A stretch of 64,000 nt of DNA from Bin103 sp002238925 (GTDB taxonomy: Bacteria > Spirochaetota > Spirochaetia > SZUA-6 > Bin103): contig OZ242313.1 in the NCBI GenBank assembly GCA_965208065.1, forward strand, positions 1,612,001-1,676,000. Direction: 5' to 3'. Below the pieces are notes generated by a model. It did not search any database. It worked only from the letters and a program-made list of their open reading frames with translations, and was not told the DNA's origin. Of the stretch, positions 1-12,356 are shown piece after piece. The number at the start of each line of letters is the position of its first letter. Position 1 is the stretch's first letter. A program made the position numbers and the translations under genes.

Positions 1-53
1 GTAGCCGCGCTTCTGCGCGTTGATTGGAAGGATAGGGAATTGGGAGGGCTGTG

Positions 54-1316
54 ATGGACAAGGAGTTGCCGCGGCTGGCACGGTTTCGCTTCGAGCTGCC
101 GGGCGCCGCCGTGGCGGATGTGGGGGCGGCCGTGCAGCAGGCGCTGACCGGTACGTTCGGTTCCGCTGAAGTGGCGGGACGGCGCATCGCGGTGGGGTTG
201 GGCAGCCGCGGGGTGGCCAATTATGCCCTGGTGGCGCGGCGCATCGTCGACTGGCTGCGCCGCCATGGCGCCGCCCCGTTCATCGTGCCGGCGATGGGCA
301 GCCACGGCGGCGCCACCGCGGAAGGCCAGCGCGAGGTGCTGGCCGGCTGGGGTATCACGCCGGAGTCGATGGGGGTGCCCGTGCGTGCGACCATGGAGGC
401 GGTGGAGTTGGGCGCGGCCGGCGATCCGCCGGTGCGGGTGTTCATGGACCGCAACGCGTACGAAGCGGACGCCGTGCTGGTGGTGAACCGGGTCAAGCCG
501 CATACCGACTTCCACGGACCGGTGGAGAGCGGGCTGATCAAGATGGCCGTGATCGGGCTCGGCAAGCGCCGCGGCGCCGAGGCGATCCACTCTCACGGCG
601 TGTATGGGCTGGCGCACCTGATCCGGCCGGCGTTCGACGTGGTACGCGGATCCGGCAAGCTGCTCGGCGGCGTGGCGCTGGTGGAGGACGGCCGCGAGCA
701 GACCGCCGTGGTGCGGGCGGCGCGCGCCGCCGACATTCCGTCGGTGGAGGCACAGTGCCTGGCGCAGGCGCGGCTCAACATGGCCTCCCTGCCGCTCGAT
801 CAGATCGATGTGCTCGTGCTGGACGAGATCGGCAAGGAGATCAGCGGCACCGGCATGGACACCAACGTGGTCGGCCGCATCGGCATTGCCGGAGTCGCCG
901 AGCCGGAGGCGCCGCGGGTGCGCCGCATCGTCGTGCTCGGCCTGACCGAGGCATCGCACGGCAACGCGCTCGGCATCGGCCTTGCCGACGTCACCACCCG
1001 CCGCTTCGCGCGGCAGGTGGACCACGAGGTGACCAACGCCAACGTGCTCACCAGTACCTTCCTGGAGCGCGGCCGCATGCCGCTGGTAGCCGCCGACGAC
1101 GCCGAGGCGCTGCGCTGGGCCATCCACACCTGCGGCGCCACGGTGCGGGATGCGGCGGTAGTGCGCGTTCGCAACACCCTCGCTCTCGAAACCCTGCTGC
1201 TCAGCCAGGCGGCGGCGGACCGGGCCCACGCCGCGGGCAGCGCCCTCACCCAGGACAGCGACTACGAGCCTGCCTGCACCGACGACGGGGCGATCGTTCC
1301 CTGGCGCAGCGGATAG
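54..1316 (+). CDS. LarA-like (DUF2088, lactate racemase domain) protein
   Basis: About 420 residues resembling the N-terminal catalytic domain family of the nickel-pincer lactate racemase LarA (DUF2088). Visible landmarks are GSHGGAT near residue 83 and a central KPHTDFHGPVESGLIKMAV stretch with repeated His and Lys residues, the kind of residues that hold substrate and cofactor in this family. Substrate cannot be deduced; these proteins are often annotated only as racemase-like. ATG at 54 is preferred over GTG at 51 because the GGGAGGG ribosome site (42-48) sits 5 bases away. It ends 41 bases before the formate dehydrogenase gene on the same strand, so co-transcription is possible. Confidence 0.75.
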   Translation: MDKELPRLARFRFELPGAAVADVGAAVQQALTGTFGSAEVAGRRIAVGLGSRGVANYALVARRIVDWLRRHGAAPFIVPAMGSHGGATAEGQREVLAGWGITPESMGVPVRATMEAVELGAAGDPPVRVFMDRNAYEADAVLVVNRVKPHTDFHGPVESGLIKMAVIGLGKRRGAEAIHSHGVYGLAHLIRPAFDVVRGSGKLLGGVALVEDGREQTAVVRAARAADIPSVEAQCLAQARLNMASLPLDQIDVLVLDEIGKEISGTGMDTNVVGRIGIAGVAEPEAPRVRRIVVLGLTEASHGNALGIGLADVTTRRFARQVDHEVTNANVLTSTFLERGRMPLVAADDAEALRWAIHTCGATVRDAAVVRVRNTLALETLLLSQAAADRAHAAGSALTQDSDYEPACTDDGAIVPWRSG

Positions 1317-1357
1317 ACCGCGCTGTCGCTACCCGGTAGATTAGGCGCGACACGATC

Positions 1358-3270
1358 ATGCGACAAGCTTACACACGACTGACGGAGCCGCTGGTGCGCA
1401 GCGGCGGCAAGCTGCGGCCGGCGAGCTGGGACGAGGCGCTGCGGCGCGCGGCCCAGGGTATCGCGGCCGCCAGGGAGCGTGGCCCCACGCGGGCGTTCGG
1501 GCTGTTCAGCTGCTCGAAGGCGACCAACGAGATGAACTTCCTGGCCCAGAAGTTCGCCCGGGTGGCGGTCGGCAGCAACAACATCGATAGCTGTAACCGC
1601 ACCTGACACGCACCGAGCGTCGTCGGTCTGGCGACGGTATTCGGTGCCGGAGGCGGTACCAGTTCCTACGGGGAAGTGGAGGATACTGACCTCATCATCC
1701 TGTGGGGCTCCAATGCGCGGGAGACCCATCCGATCTTCTTTCACCACGTGTTGAAGGGGATTCACAACGGCGCGCGCACGATGGTCGTGGACCCGCGCCG
1801 CACCAGTTCGGCGCAGTGGGCTGATCTGTGGCTGGGGCTCGACGTGGGTTCCGACGTGGCGCTGTCCAACGCGGTGGCGCGCGAGATCATCGTCGCCGGC
1901 CTGGAGAACCGCGCTTTCATCGAGCACGCTACCACCGGTTTCGACGAGTACCGCCGTTCGGTCGAGCCCTTTACCCTGGCGCGCGGCGAAGAGCTGACCG
2001 GTGTTCCGGCAGAGGCGATCCGCGGCCTGGCGCACGCCTACGCGACCGCAGACCGGGCCCAGTTGTGCTGGACGCTGGGCATCACCGAACATCACAACGC
2101 GGTCGACAACGTGCTCGCCCTGATCAACCTCGCGCTGCTCACCGGCCACGTGGGGCGCTACGGCTCCGGTCTCAACCCGCTGCGTGGTCAGAACAACGTG
2201 CAGGGCGGCGGCGACATGGGCGCCCTGCCCAACAAGCTGCCCGGCTTCCAGGATGTGGAGAACGACGCGCTGCGCGGCAAGTTCGAGGCTGCCTGGGGCG
2301 TGCCGGTGCCATCCGCCACCGGCTGGCACCTGTCCCAGATGTTCGAGGCGATGGAGCACGGCGACCTGACCACGCTGTACGTGATCGGCGAGAACCCGGC
2401 GCAGTCGGAGGCCGACGGCGAGCGCGCCCGCGCCCTGCTCGGCGGTCTCGATCACCTGATCGTGCAGGACATCTTCCTGACCCGCACCGCCGCGATGGCG
2501 GACGTGGTGCTGCCGGCGTCCGCATCGTGGGCGGAGTCGGAGGGCACCGTGACCAGCAGCGAGCGGCGCGTGCAGCGGGTGCGCAAGGCGCTGTCGCCGC
2601 CCGGCCAGGCGCGTGACGACATGGCGATTCTGGGCGATCTGGCGCGCCTGCTCGGTCACGACTGGGGTACGCCGAGCGCCGAACAGGTGTGGGACGAAGT
2701 GCGCTCGCTGTCGCCGATGCACACCGGCATGAGCTACGCGCGGATCGAGGAGATGGGCGGCATTCAGTGGCCGTGTCCGCACGACCGCCACCCGGGCAGC
2801 CCGATCCTGCACGATCGCCTGTGGCGGGTTCCGCTCGAAGGGCCGGCGGCGCCGTTCCATGCGCTGCAGCACCGGCCGCCGGTGGACGTGCTGGACGACC
2901 AGTTTCCGTTGCGCTTGACCACCGGACGCACCCTCGACTCCTACAACACGGGGGTACAGACCGGCGGATTCCGGTCGCCGATTCGCACTGGCGACACGGT
3001 CGACATCTGCCCCGAGGATGGCCGCCGGCTGGGCATCGAAGATGGCGAACGGGTACAGGTCAGCTCGCGCCGCGGCGCGCTCGAGGTCAGGGCCCGGTAC
3101 GTCGACGTGCTGCGCCCCGGCCTGGTGTTCATGACCCTGCACTTCCCGGACCGGGTGGATACCAACCGGCTCACCATCGACGCCTGGGACCAGAAATCGG
3201 GCACCGCCGAGTTCAAGGCCACCGCTGTCCGCATCGACAAGATCGCCGCGCCGGCCGGCGCCGCCCACTG

Positions 3271-3271
<1 letters not shown>
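1358..3271 (+). CDS. fdhA: Formate dehydrogenase alpha subunit, catalytic half, selenoprotein (UGA = Sec at residue 83)
   Basis: Catalytic Mo/W-bis-MGD domain of a cytoplasmic NAD-linked formate dehydrogenase, 637 residues if the TGA at 1604-1606 is read as selenocysteine. Both sides lie in one frame and the junction reads NNIDSCNRT-U-HAPSVVGLATVF, the family's active-site sequence in which the residue before His is Cys or Sec. Downstream are GGDMGALPNKLPG, DVVLPASASWAESEGT and a C-terminal molydopterin dinucleotide-binding domain (about residues 520-630). The N-terminal [4Fe-4S] domain normally fused here is absent; the protein begins at the TEPLVR linker, and the missing half is encoded at 5271-6200. 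No clear ribosome site precedes ATG 1358. The stop overlaps the next gene (TGATG). A pseudogene is less likely given the hairpin after the UGA and intact flanking reading frame. Confidence 0.9.
1604..1646 (+). promoter_or_regulatory. Bacterial SECIS element with its UGA codon
   Basis: The UGA (1604-1606) is followed by a two-part stem-loop. Outer stem CACCGA (1611-1616) pairs with TCGGTG (1641-1646); inner seven-pair stem 1618-1624 pairs with 1630-1636 (one U-G wobble) and closes a GGUCU loop at 1625-1629. Eighteen bases separate UGA from the loop. A GGUC loop a short distance after UGA is what SelB recognises in E. coli fdhF. Folding was done by eye. Confidence 0.85.
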
Positions 3272-5270
<1,999 letters not shown>

Positions 5271-5274
<4 letters not shown>

Positions 5275-6200
5275 ACGAAACGCAGCGCAGCGTGGCCCTG
5301 ACGGTGGACGGGCGCACGGTACAGGTGGCGGAAGGCGCCACCATTCTGGATGCCTGCCGGCAGTTGGAGATCGACACCCCGACCATGTGCTTCGCGGACA
5401 ACCTTACGCCGGTCAACGCCTGCCGGGTGTGCGTGGTGGAGCTGGAGGGCTCGCGCACCCTGGTGCCGGCGTGCGCACGCGCCGCCGCGGAGGGCATGCA
5501 GGTGCGCACCGACTCGGAGCGGGTGCGCCACAGCCGCCGCCTGGTGCTGGAGCTGCTCGCCTCCTCGGTGGACCTGAGCTGCGCCGGCGAGGCGCTGCAA
5601 CGCTGGCAGGCCGACTACGGCGCCGAGCCGGAGCGCTTCGGGCCGTCCGCGCCCGCCGCCGCGCCCGGCGAGCGGGAGCGGCAGCACGCCGGCCACCACG
5701 CCGTTCCGGACGGCAGCACCGCGGCCACCGTCGGCCAGCCGGCCAAGGTGGAGGACGACCTGTACGTGCGCGACTACAAGCGCTGCATCCTGTGCTACAA
5801 GTGCGTCGAGGCATGCGGCGAGGACGCCCAGAACACGTTCGCCATCGCGGTGGCGGGGCGTGGCTTCGATGCCCGCATCGCCACCGAGTACGAGCAGCCG
5901 CTGCCCGATTCGGCGTGCGTTTACTGCGGCAACTGCATCGGCGTGTGCCCGACCGGCGCGCTGATGTTCAAGAGCGAGTACGACCACCGCGCCGCCGGCA
6001 CCTGGGACGAGGAGCGCCAGAGCGTGACCCGCACCGTCTGCTCCTACTGCGGCGTGGGCTGCAACCTGGAGCTGCACGTGCAGGATGAGGAGATCGTCAA
6101 GGTTACCTCGCCGGAAGACCACTCGGTGACCCACGGCCACCTGTGCATCAAGGGGCGCTTCGGCTTCCAGTTCGTACAGAACCGCCCGGACAAGCCGTAG
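5271..6200 (+). CDS. Formate dehydrogenase alpha subunit, iron-sulfur N-terminal half
   Basis: 309 residues equal to the N-terminal part of long FdhA proteins. Order: a plant-type [2Fe-2S] domain (Cys 40, 51, 54, 68); a region where the His-Cys3 cluster would sit but where only one Cys remains (SSVDLSCAGEALQRW); a two-[4Fe-4S] ferredoxin domain (CILCYKCVEAC and CVYCGNCIGVC); and the molybdopterin-oxidoreductase Fe4S4 domain (CSYCGVGCNLELHV ... HLCIKGRFG). It ends at QNRPDKP, exactly where the catalytic half encoded at 1358 begins. It presumably assembles with that subunit to rebuild one alpha chain. Cotranslational overlap (ATGA) with the NuoEF gene supports one operon. Confidence 0.85.
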
Positions 6201-6209
6201 CTCGACGAA

Positions 6210-7082
6210 CTAGCCGACTCCCGTGACCCGGTCGGCGCCCGTGTAGATGTTGCACCGGCCGTCGCGCAGGAATCCGACCAGGGTGATGTCCAGTTCGGCC
6301 GCCAGTTCGCAGGCCAGGCTGGAGGGAGCGCCGACCGCCGCCAGGAAGCGGATTCCGGCGCACGCCGCCTTCTGCACCAGTTCGAATCCGGTGCGGCCGC
6401 TGAACAGCACCACCGCGTCGCCGAGCGGCAGCACGCCGGCGAGCAGCGCATGGCCGACCAGCTTGTCGAGCGCATTGTGGCGGCCAATGTCCTCGCGCAG
6501 CAGCCGCAGCCCGCCGCCGGCGTCGAACCACGCCGCCGCGTGCAGTCCGCCGGTCTGTGCGAACGTGCGCTGGTGGCGGCGCAACTCGTCCGGCAGGCCG
6601 TGCAGCACCGCCACGTCCACGGCCGGCCCGGTCGCGGCGCCGCCGCGGGCGGGCGGCTCCGGAATGGTGGCCAGCACCGCGGCAATGGAATCCTTGCCGC
6701 ACACCCCGCAACTCGAACTGGCCGGCAACTGCTCGCCGCGGGCATCGGCGCCGCGGGCGGCGATGTGGCTGCTGTCGCAGGCCAGCGCGGCGCGCACGAC
6801 GTTGTCCTCACGCGGGCAGTAGCTGACGTCGGCCAGGTCGCCGGACCCGCGGATGAACCCCTCATTATACAGGAATCCGGCCGCCAGCTCGAAGTCGTTG
6901 CCGGGCGTGCGCATGGTTACCGCGACGTTGCGTTCGCCCTCGGCCGCCCGCGTGCCGGCTTGGTGGATGCGGATCTCGAGCGGTTCTTCGACCGCGAGCA
7001 GGTCGGGCACCCGCCGGCCGCTCGCGCCTCGCACCCGCACCACCGCTACCTCGCGCGCGCGGTCGTTGGGCCCGCCGGCCAT
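6210..7082 (-). CDS. fdhD: FdhD, sulfurtransferase for formate dehydrogenase
   Basis: 290 residues of the FdhD family, which takes sulfur from IscS and places it on the Mo/W-bis-MGD cofactor before insertion into formate dehydrogenase. The sulfur-carrying CxxC motif is seen as SSCGVCGKDSI, and LREDIGRHNALDKLVG and LFSGRTGFELVQKA are family hallmarks. The gene is convergent to the formate dehydrogenase operon (9-base gap) and is last in a minus-strand run with fabH, an OYE-type enzyme and a GAF protein, beginning 2 bases after the GAF gene stops. Confidence 0.93.
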   Translation of the reverse strand: MAGGPNDRAREVAVVRVRGASGRRVPDLLAVEEPLEIRIHQAGTRAAEGERNVAVTMRTPGNDFELAAGFLYNEGFIRGSGDLADVSYCPREDNVVRAALACDSSHIAARGADARGEQLPASSSCGVCGKDSIAAVLATIPEPPARGGAATGPAVDVAVLHGLPDELRRHQRTFAQTGGLHAAAWFDAGGGLRLLREDIGRHNALDKLVGHALLAGVLPLGDAVVLFSGRTGFELVQKAACAGIRFLAAVGAPSSLACELAAELDITLVGFLRDGRCNIYTGADRVTGVG

Positions 7083-7084
7083 GG

Positions 7085-7572
7085 TCAGCCGCGGCCTCCC
7101 ACGCCGGCGAGCGCCAGCCGTATCGCGATCAGGTCGCCGAGGTTCTCCACGAACAACTCGTCGTCAGCCTGGAACGGAGCGCGGCGGTTGGAGTCGACCG
7201 CCACGATGCCAAGCCGGAGGCCGTTGCTCAGCAGCGGCGCGGCGAGTTGCGCGCCCACCCAGCGGCGCGCGGAGCCGTCGCACGAGCCGGCCAGACGCTG
7301 AGCAAGCGCGGTCTCGCCGCGGTCGGCAGCCTCGCACCACGGTCCCGCGCTGCCGGGCACCACGTCCGGGAATGGGCGGCGGCCGGCGGCCGCCACAAGG
7401 GCCAGCACCCCGGGCCGCTCGCGATGCGGGACGTAAATCGCCACCATGGTGTAATGGGCGACGTGGCGGACCAGGTGCTCGCACAGTTGCCCGAGGCGCT
7501 CCGCCAGCGGCGACGGCTGCTCCAGGATCTCCTCCGTCGTGGCGTAGTGCGCACCCAGCTCCGCCGCCCGGG

Positions 7573-7576
<4 letters not shown>
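7085..7576 (-). CDS. GAF domain protein
   Basis: 163 residues forming one GAF-type sensory fold (about residues 20-155), with strands such as TMVAIYVPH and RLGIVAVDSN and an acidic end DDELFVENLGDLIAIRL typical of these domains. No effector domain is attached, so the ligand and output are unknown. I chose ATG at 7576, which overlaps the stop of the upstream oxidoreductase as ATGA; longer readings run antisense-like through that gene. The context (OYE-type oxidoreductase before, fdhD after) hints at redox sensing, but that is only inference. Confidence 0.7.
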
Positions 7577-9024
<1,448 letters not shown>

Positions 9025-9027
9025 CCG

Positions 9028-10008
9028 CTACCAGCGTACGAGATTCCCGCCGAACGTCAGACCGGCCCCGAAGCCCGCCGTCACGATCAGGTCGCCCGGT
9101 TCGAGCATTTCCCGCTCCACGAGGTCGTTGAGAGCGATCGGTATGGTGGCCGCGGAGGTGTTCGCATACTCGGCAATGTTCACGAAGAACTTCTCCCGCG
9201 GTATGCGGCTGCGTCTGGCCGCGGCTTCGATGATGCGTTCGTTGGCTTGGTGCGGAACGATGTACTTGACGTCGTCGATGGTCAGCTCGTTGCGCGTGAG
9301 GATGGTCGTTACCGTGTCGACAATTACTTGCACGGCAAAGTTGTATACCAAGCGCCCCTCCATCTTGAGGAGCAGTTCGCGGCGGTCGGTCTGACCCGGC
9401 CTGAACGGCGTGCGGGTGCCGCCGGCCTCGCGCGCGAGCGCCCTTGCACCGGAACCGTCGGAACGCAGAAACGAGTCCAGGATGCCGCATCCGTTGTTGG
9501 AGTGGGAAATCACCGCCGCCCCGGCGCCGTCGCCGAACAGTACGGCGGTGTTGCGGTCCTCCCAGTCCATGATCCGGGTCAGCACTTCGCTGCCGACCAG
9601 CAGAATGTGCTCCGCCGCGCCGGAGGCGATCAGCCCCTTGGCGGTTTCCAGCCCGTAGACGAAACCGGTGCAGCCGACCAGCAGGTCCATGGCGGCGGCG
9701 TTGCTGGCGCCGAGCTTGTCTTGAATGATGCAGGCGGTGGACGGAAACCCGACGTGATCGCCGGACGCGGTGGCGACCAGTACCATGCCGAGCTGATCGG
9801 GCGACAGGCCGGCCCGGCCGAGGGCCTGCTCGGCAGCCCGGCGGCCCAAGTCGGACGGCGCTTCGTCGTCGCTGGCAACGTGGCGGAACTTGATTCCGGT
9901 GTGGGACTGAATCCACTCGTCCGAGGTGTCGAGGAATTCCTCAAACTCGTGGTTCGACATTCGCCGTTTGGGCACATATGCGCCAAGCGAACGAATCGCT
10001 GCTCCCAT
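9028..10008 (-). CDS. fabH: Beta-ketoacyl-ACP synthase III
   Basis: 326 residues. Condenses acetyl-CoA (or another acyl-CoA) with malonyl-ACP to start fatty acid synthesis. The catalytic triad is visible: Cys113 in LVGCTGFVYGLE, His253 in VPHQANERI and Asn283 in ANTSAATIP. The common AACSGF around the Cys is altered to VGCTGF. It heads a minus-strand operon with an OYE-type enzyme, a GAF protein and fdhD and is separate from the fabDGF operon at 17.8 kb. It is divergent from the ABC transporter operon across a 271-base gap. Confidence 0.92.
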   Translation of the reverse strand: MGAAIRSLGAYVPKRRMSNHEFEEFLDTSDEWIQSHTGIKFRHVASDDEAPSDLGRRAAEQALGRAGLSPDQLGMVLVATASGDHVGFPSTACIIQDKLGASNAAAMDLLVGCTGFVYGLETAKGLIASGAAEHILLVGSEVLTRIMDWEDRNTAVLFGDGAGAAVISHSNNGCGILDSFLRSDGSGARALAREAGGTRTPFRPGQTDRRELLLKMEGRLVYNFAVQVIVDTVTTILTRNELTIDDVKYIVPHQANERIIEAAARRSRIPREKFFVNIAEYANTSAATIPIALNDLVEREMLEPGDLIVTAGFGAGLTFGGNLVRW

Positions 10009-10169
10009 CAGCTACCTCCGGGATCCAAAATGCATAAATACCTGCGCATGGCCGCTCCGTGACACGGGAGACGTTTAGCCTCGCCATAGTATGCAGCCCG
10101 CGCGCTGCGGTCAACCTTGCGTTTACTGCGGCGCGGCGGCACACGGCCTGCACAAGGCTGGCGTTGGGT

Positions 10170-10198
10170 TTGTGAAGTAATTGCACATATGGTACAGT
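10170..10198 (+). promoter_or_regulatory. Probable sigma-70 promoter for the ABC transporter operon
   Basis: TTGTGA (10170-10175) and TACAGT (10193-10198) separated by 17 bases, in a locally AT-richer patch 80 bases ahead of the binding-protein gene. Each hexamer matches four of six consensus bases. Confidence 0.4.
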
Positions 10199-10279
10199 AA
10201 TGACTCGGAGGCGGCCGAGGTTGCCGAGGTTGACGTCTTGGCCGCAACCGTACAAACGTAGACCGCAGGAGGGATTGCG

Positions 10280-11455
10280 ATGAAACGAGTTGTTGCAGGC
10301 CTGGTGATGGTGATGCTGCTGCCGCTCGGGGCGGCTTTCGCGGACGACGTCAAGCTGGGAGTGCTGCTCGGCTACACCGGTCCGATCGAGTCGTTGGTGG
10401 GACCCATGGCCGACGGCGCGGAACTGGCGATCAAGGAGGTGAGCGACAGCGGCGCCTTGCTTGGCGGGCTGCAGGTCGTTTCCGTGCGCGGAGATACGAC
10501 CTGCATCGATTCTGCTGCCGCAACCGCGGCGGCCGAGCGGCTGATTACGGCTGACCAGGTCAACGCCATCGTCGGCGGCGACTGTTCGGGCGTGACCATT
10601 GCCGTGTTGCAGAACGTGGCCAAGCCCAACGGCATCGTGATGATTTCCCCGTCGGCCACCTCGCCGGCGCTTTCCACCATCGAAGACGATGGCCTTTTCT
10701 TCCGCACGGCGCCATCGGATGCCCGCCAGGGCGAGGTGGTGGCCGACATCCTGCAGGAAATGGACATCGGCGAAGCCGCGCTGACCTACACCAACAACGA
10801 CTACGGCAAGGGACTCGCGGACAGCATCGAGGCCAACTTCGAGATGCGCGGCGGTACCATTACCATTTCCGCGCCGCACGAGGACGGCAAGGGCGACTAC
10901 AGCGCCGAGGTCGCGGCCCTGGACGCGGTCGGCGGCGATATCCTGATCGTGGCCGGCTACCTGGACCAGGGCGGCAAGGGCATCATCCAGGCCGCGCTCG
11001 ACTCCGGGGCGTTCGACCAGTTCTTCCTCCCCGATGGCATGATTGGCGACAGCCTGGTGGAGGCAATCGGTGCGGACCTGAATGGCTCAATCGGCACCGT
11101 ACCGGGCACCGACAGTCCGGGCGCGGCACGGCTCGAAGAGATAGCCGGCATGGCGTCCGGACCGTTCGTGAGCGAGTCGTACGACGCGGCCGCCCTGATT
11201 CTGCTGGCCATGCAAGCGGCGGGCTCCACGGACAGCGGCGATTTCAAGGACCACGTCATGGCGGTTGCCAACGCGCCCGGCGAGCAGATTTTTCCGGGCG
11301 AGCTGGAGAAGGCGCTCGGCATCCTCGCGAACGGCGGCGAAATCGACTACGTCGGCGCGTCCGCGGTTGAGCTGGTCGGAGCGGGCGAGAGCGCCGGCAA
11401 CTACCGGCAGATGGCGGTCGAGGACGGCGCGCTCGTAACCGTCCGCTACCGCTGA
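10280..11455 (+). CDS. ABC transporter substrate-binding protein, branched-chain amino acid type
   Basis: 391 residues with a Sec signal peptide (about residues 1-22, cleaved after AFA) followed by a periplasmic binding fold of the Leu/Ile/Val-binding family: KLGVLLGYTGPIE, a conserved pair of Cys in DTTCIDSA and GGDCSGVT that likely form a disulfide, and YTNNDYGKGLADS. It captures an amino acid or amide for the LivGFHM-type transporter encoded downstream; the actual ligand cannot be read from sequence. A GGAGG ribosome site lies at about 10267. A large hairpin follows the stop codon, probably letting this gene be expressed above the membrane components. Confidence 0.88.
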   Translation: MKRVVAGLVMVMLLPLGAAFADDVKLGVLLGYTGPIESLVGPMADGAELAIKEVSDSGALLGGLQVVSVRGDTTCIDSAAATAAAERLITADQVNAIVGGDCSGVTIAVLQNVAKPNGIVMISPSATSPALSTIEDDGLFFRTAPSDARQGEVVADILQEMDIGEAALTYTNNDYGKGLADSIEANFEMRGGTITISAPHEDGKGDYSAEVAALDAVGGDILIVAGYLDQGGKGIIQAALDSGAFDQFFLPDGMIGDSLVEAIGADLNGSIGTVPGTDSPGAARLEEIAGMASGPFVSESYDAAALILLAMQAAGSTDSGDFKDHVMAVANAPGEQIFPGELEKALGILANGGEIDYVGASAVELVGAGESAGNYRQMAVEDGALVTVRYR

Positions 11456-11511
11456 CCGGCGTGGCCGAGAACGGGGCCCGGCCCGCGCCGGCTCCGTTCT
11501 CGCGCCGGTCA
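11453..11511 (+). terminator. Long hairpin between binding-protein gene and livG
   Basis: TGACCGGCG (11453-11461, starting at the stop codon) pairs with CGCCGGTCA (11503-11511), and CGAGAACGG (11466-11474) pairs with CCGTTCTCG (11494-11502): 18 pairs with a 4-base bulge on one side. No U-run follows, so it may act as an mRNA-stabilising or partial-termination element rather than a strict terminator. Confidence 0.65.
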
Positions 11512-11573
11512 CCCAGCAGGTGCCGGCGGGCCGGCTCCGTTCGTGGGCACGCCCGTCCGGGGGCCCTGACCGC

Positions 11574-12356
11574 ATGATCACCGTTCAGGATCTGCACATG
11601 CATTTCGGCGGCATCCGGGCCGTCGACGGTGCTTCGCTCACCATCGGGAACGGCGCCATAACCGGCCTGATCGGTCCCAACGGGGCCGGCAAGACCACCC
11701 TGTTCAACGTCATCGCCGGCCTGCACCGGCCCACCTCCGGGCACGTGTACCTGGACGGCGAGGAGATCACCGGGCTGCAGCCGCACGAGCTGTTCGCCAA
11801 GGGCGTGTTGCGCACGTTTCAGATCGCGCACGAGTTCTCGACGATGACGGTGCGCGAGAACCTGATGACCGTGCCGGGCGGCCAGGCCGGCGAGCGCCTG
11901 CTCAACGTGTGGCTGCGACCCGGCAAGATCCGCGCCGAAGAGGCGGCGCTGCGCGCCAGGGCGGGCGAAGTAATCGCGTTCCTGAACCTGGACGCGGTGG
12001 CCGAGGAGCGCGCCGGCAACCTGTCGGGCGGGCAGAAAAAGCTGGTCGAGCTCGGGCGCACCATGATGGCGGAGCCGCGCGTGGTGCTGCTCGACGAGGT
12101 CGGCGCCGGGGTCAACCGTACGCTGCTCAAGGAGATAGCCGGCGCAATCCTGCGCCTCAACCTGCATCGCGGCTACACGTTCTGCATCATCGAGCACAAC
12201 ATGGAGTTGATCTCCCTGCTGTGCGACCCTGTCATCGTCATGGTGGAAGGCACGGTGCTCACCGAGGGGTCGGCTCCGGTAGTGCAATCCGATGAACGGG
12301 TGATCGAGGCGTATCTCGGTTCCGGGTCCGTGACCCGCCAGGGGCGGACCTCCTGA
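11574..12356 (+). CDS. livG: Branched-chain amino acid ABC transporter ATPase LivG
   Basis: 260-residue ATPase that powers the LivHM permease. Walker A is GPNGAGKTT, the signature is LSGGQKKLVELGRTMM and Walker B ends VVLLDEVGAGVN. The C-terminal extension IEHNMELISLLCDPVIVM is characteristic of LivG. ATG 11574 was chosen because the protein then starts with MITVQDLHMHFGGI as in the family; upstream codons belong to the hairpin spacer. The stop overlaps a possible CTG start of livF. Confidence 0.9.
   Translation: MITVQDLHMHFGGIRAVDGASLTIGNGAITGLIGPNGAGKTTLFNVIAGLHRPTSGHVYLDGEEITGLQPHELFAKGVLRTFQIAHEFSTMTVRENLMTVPGGQAGERLLNVWLRPGKIRAEEAALRARAGEVIAFLNLDAVAEERAGNLSGGQKKLVELGRTMMAEPRVVLLDEVGAGVNRTLLKEIAGAILRLNLHRGYTFCIIEHNMELISLLCDPVIVMVEGTVLTEGSAPVVQSDERVIEAYLGSGSVTRQGRTS

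Noticed and set aside
1604..1606. TGA in fdhA as an ordinary nonsense mutation or frameshift
   Set aside because: Both sides keep one frame, the codon sits at the known Sec/Cys position, and a SelB-type hairpin follows. A decayed gene would not keep these.
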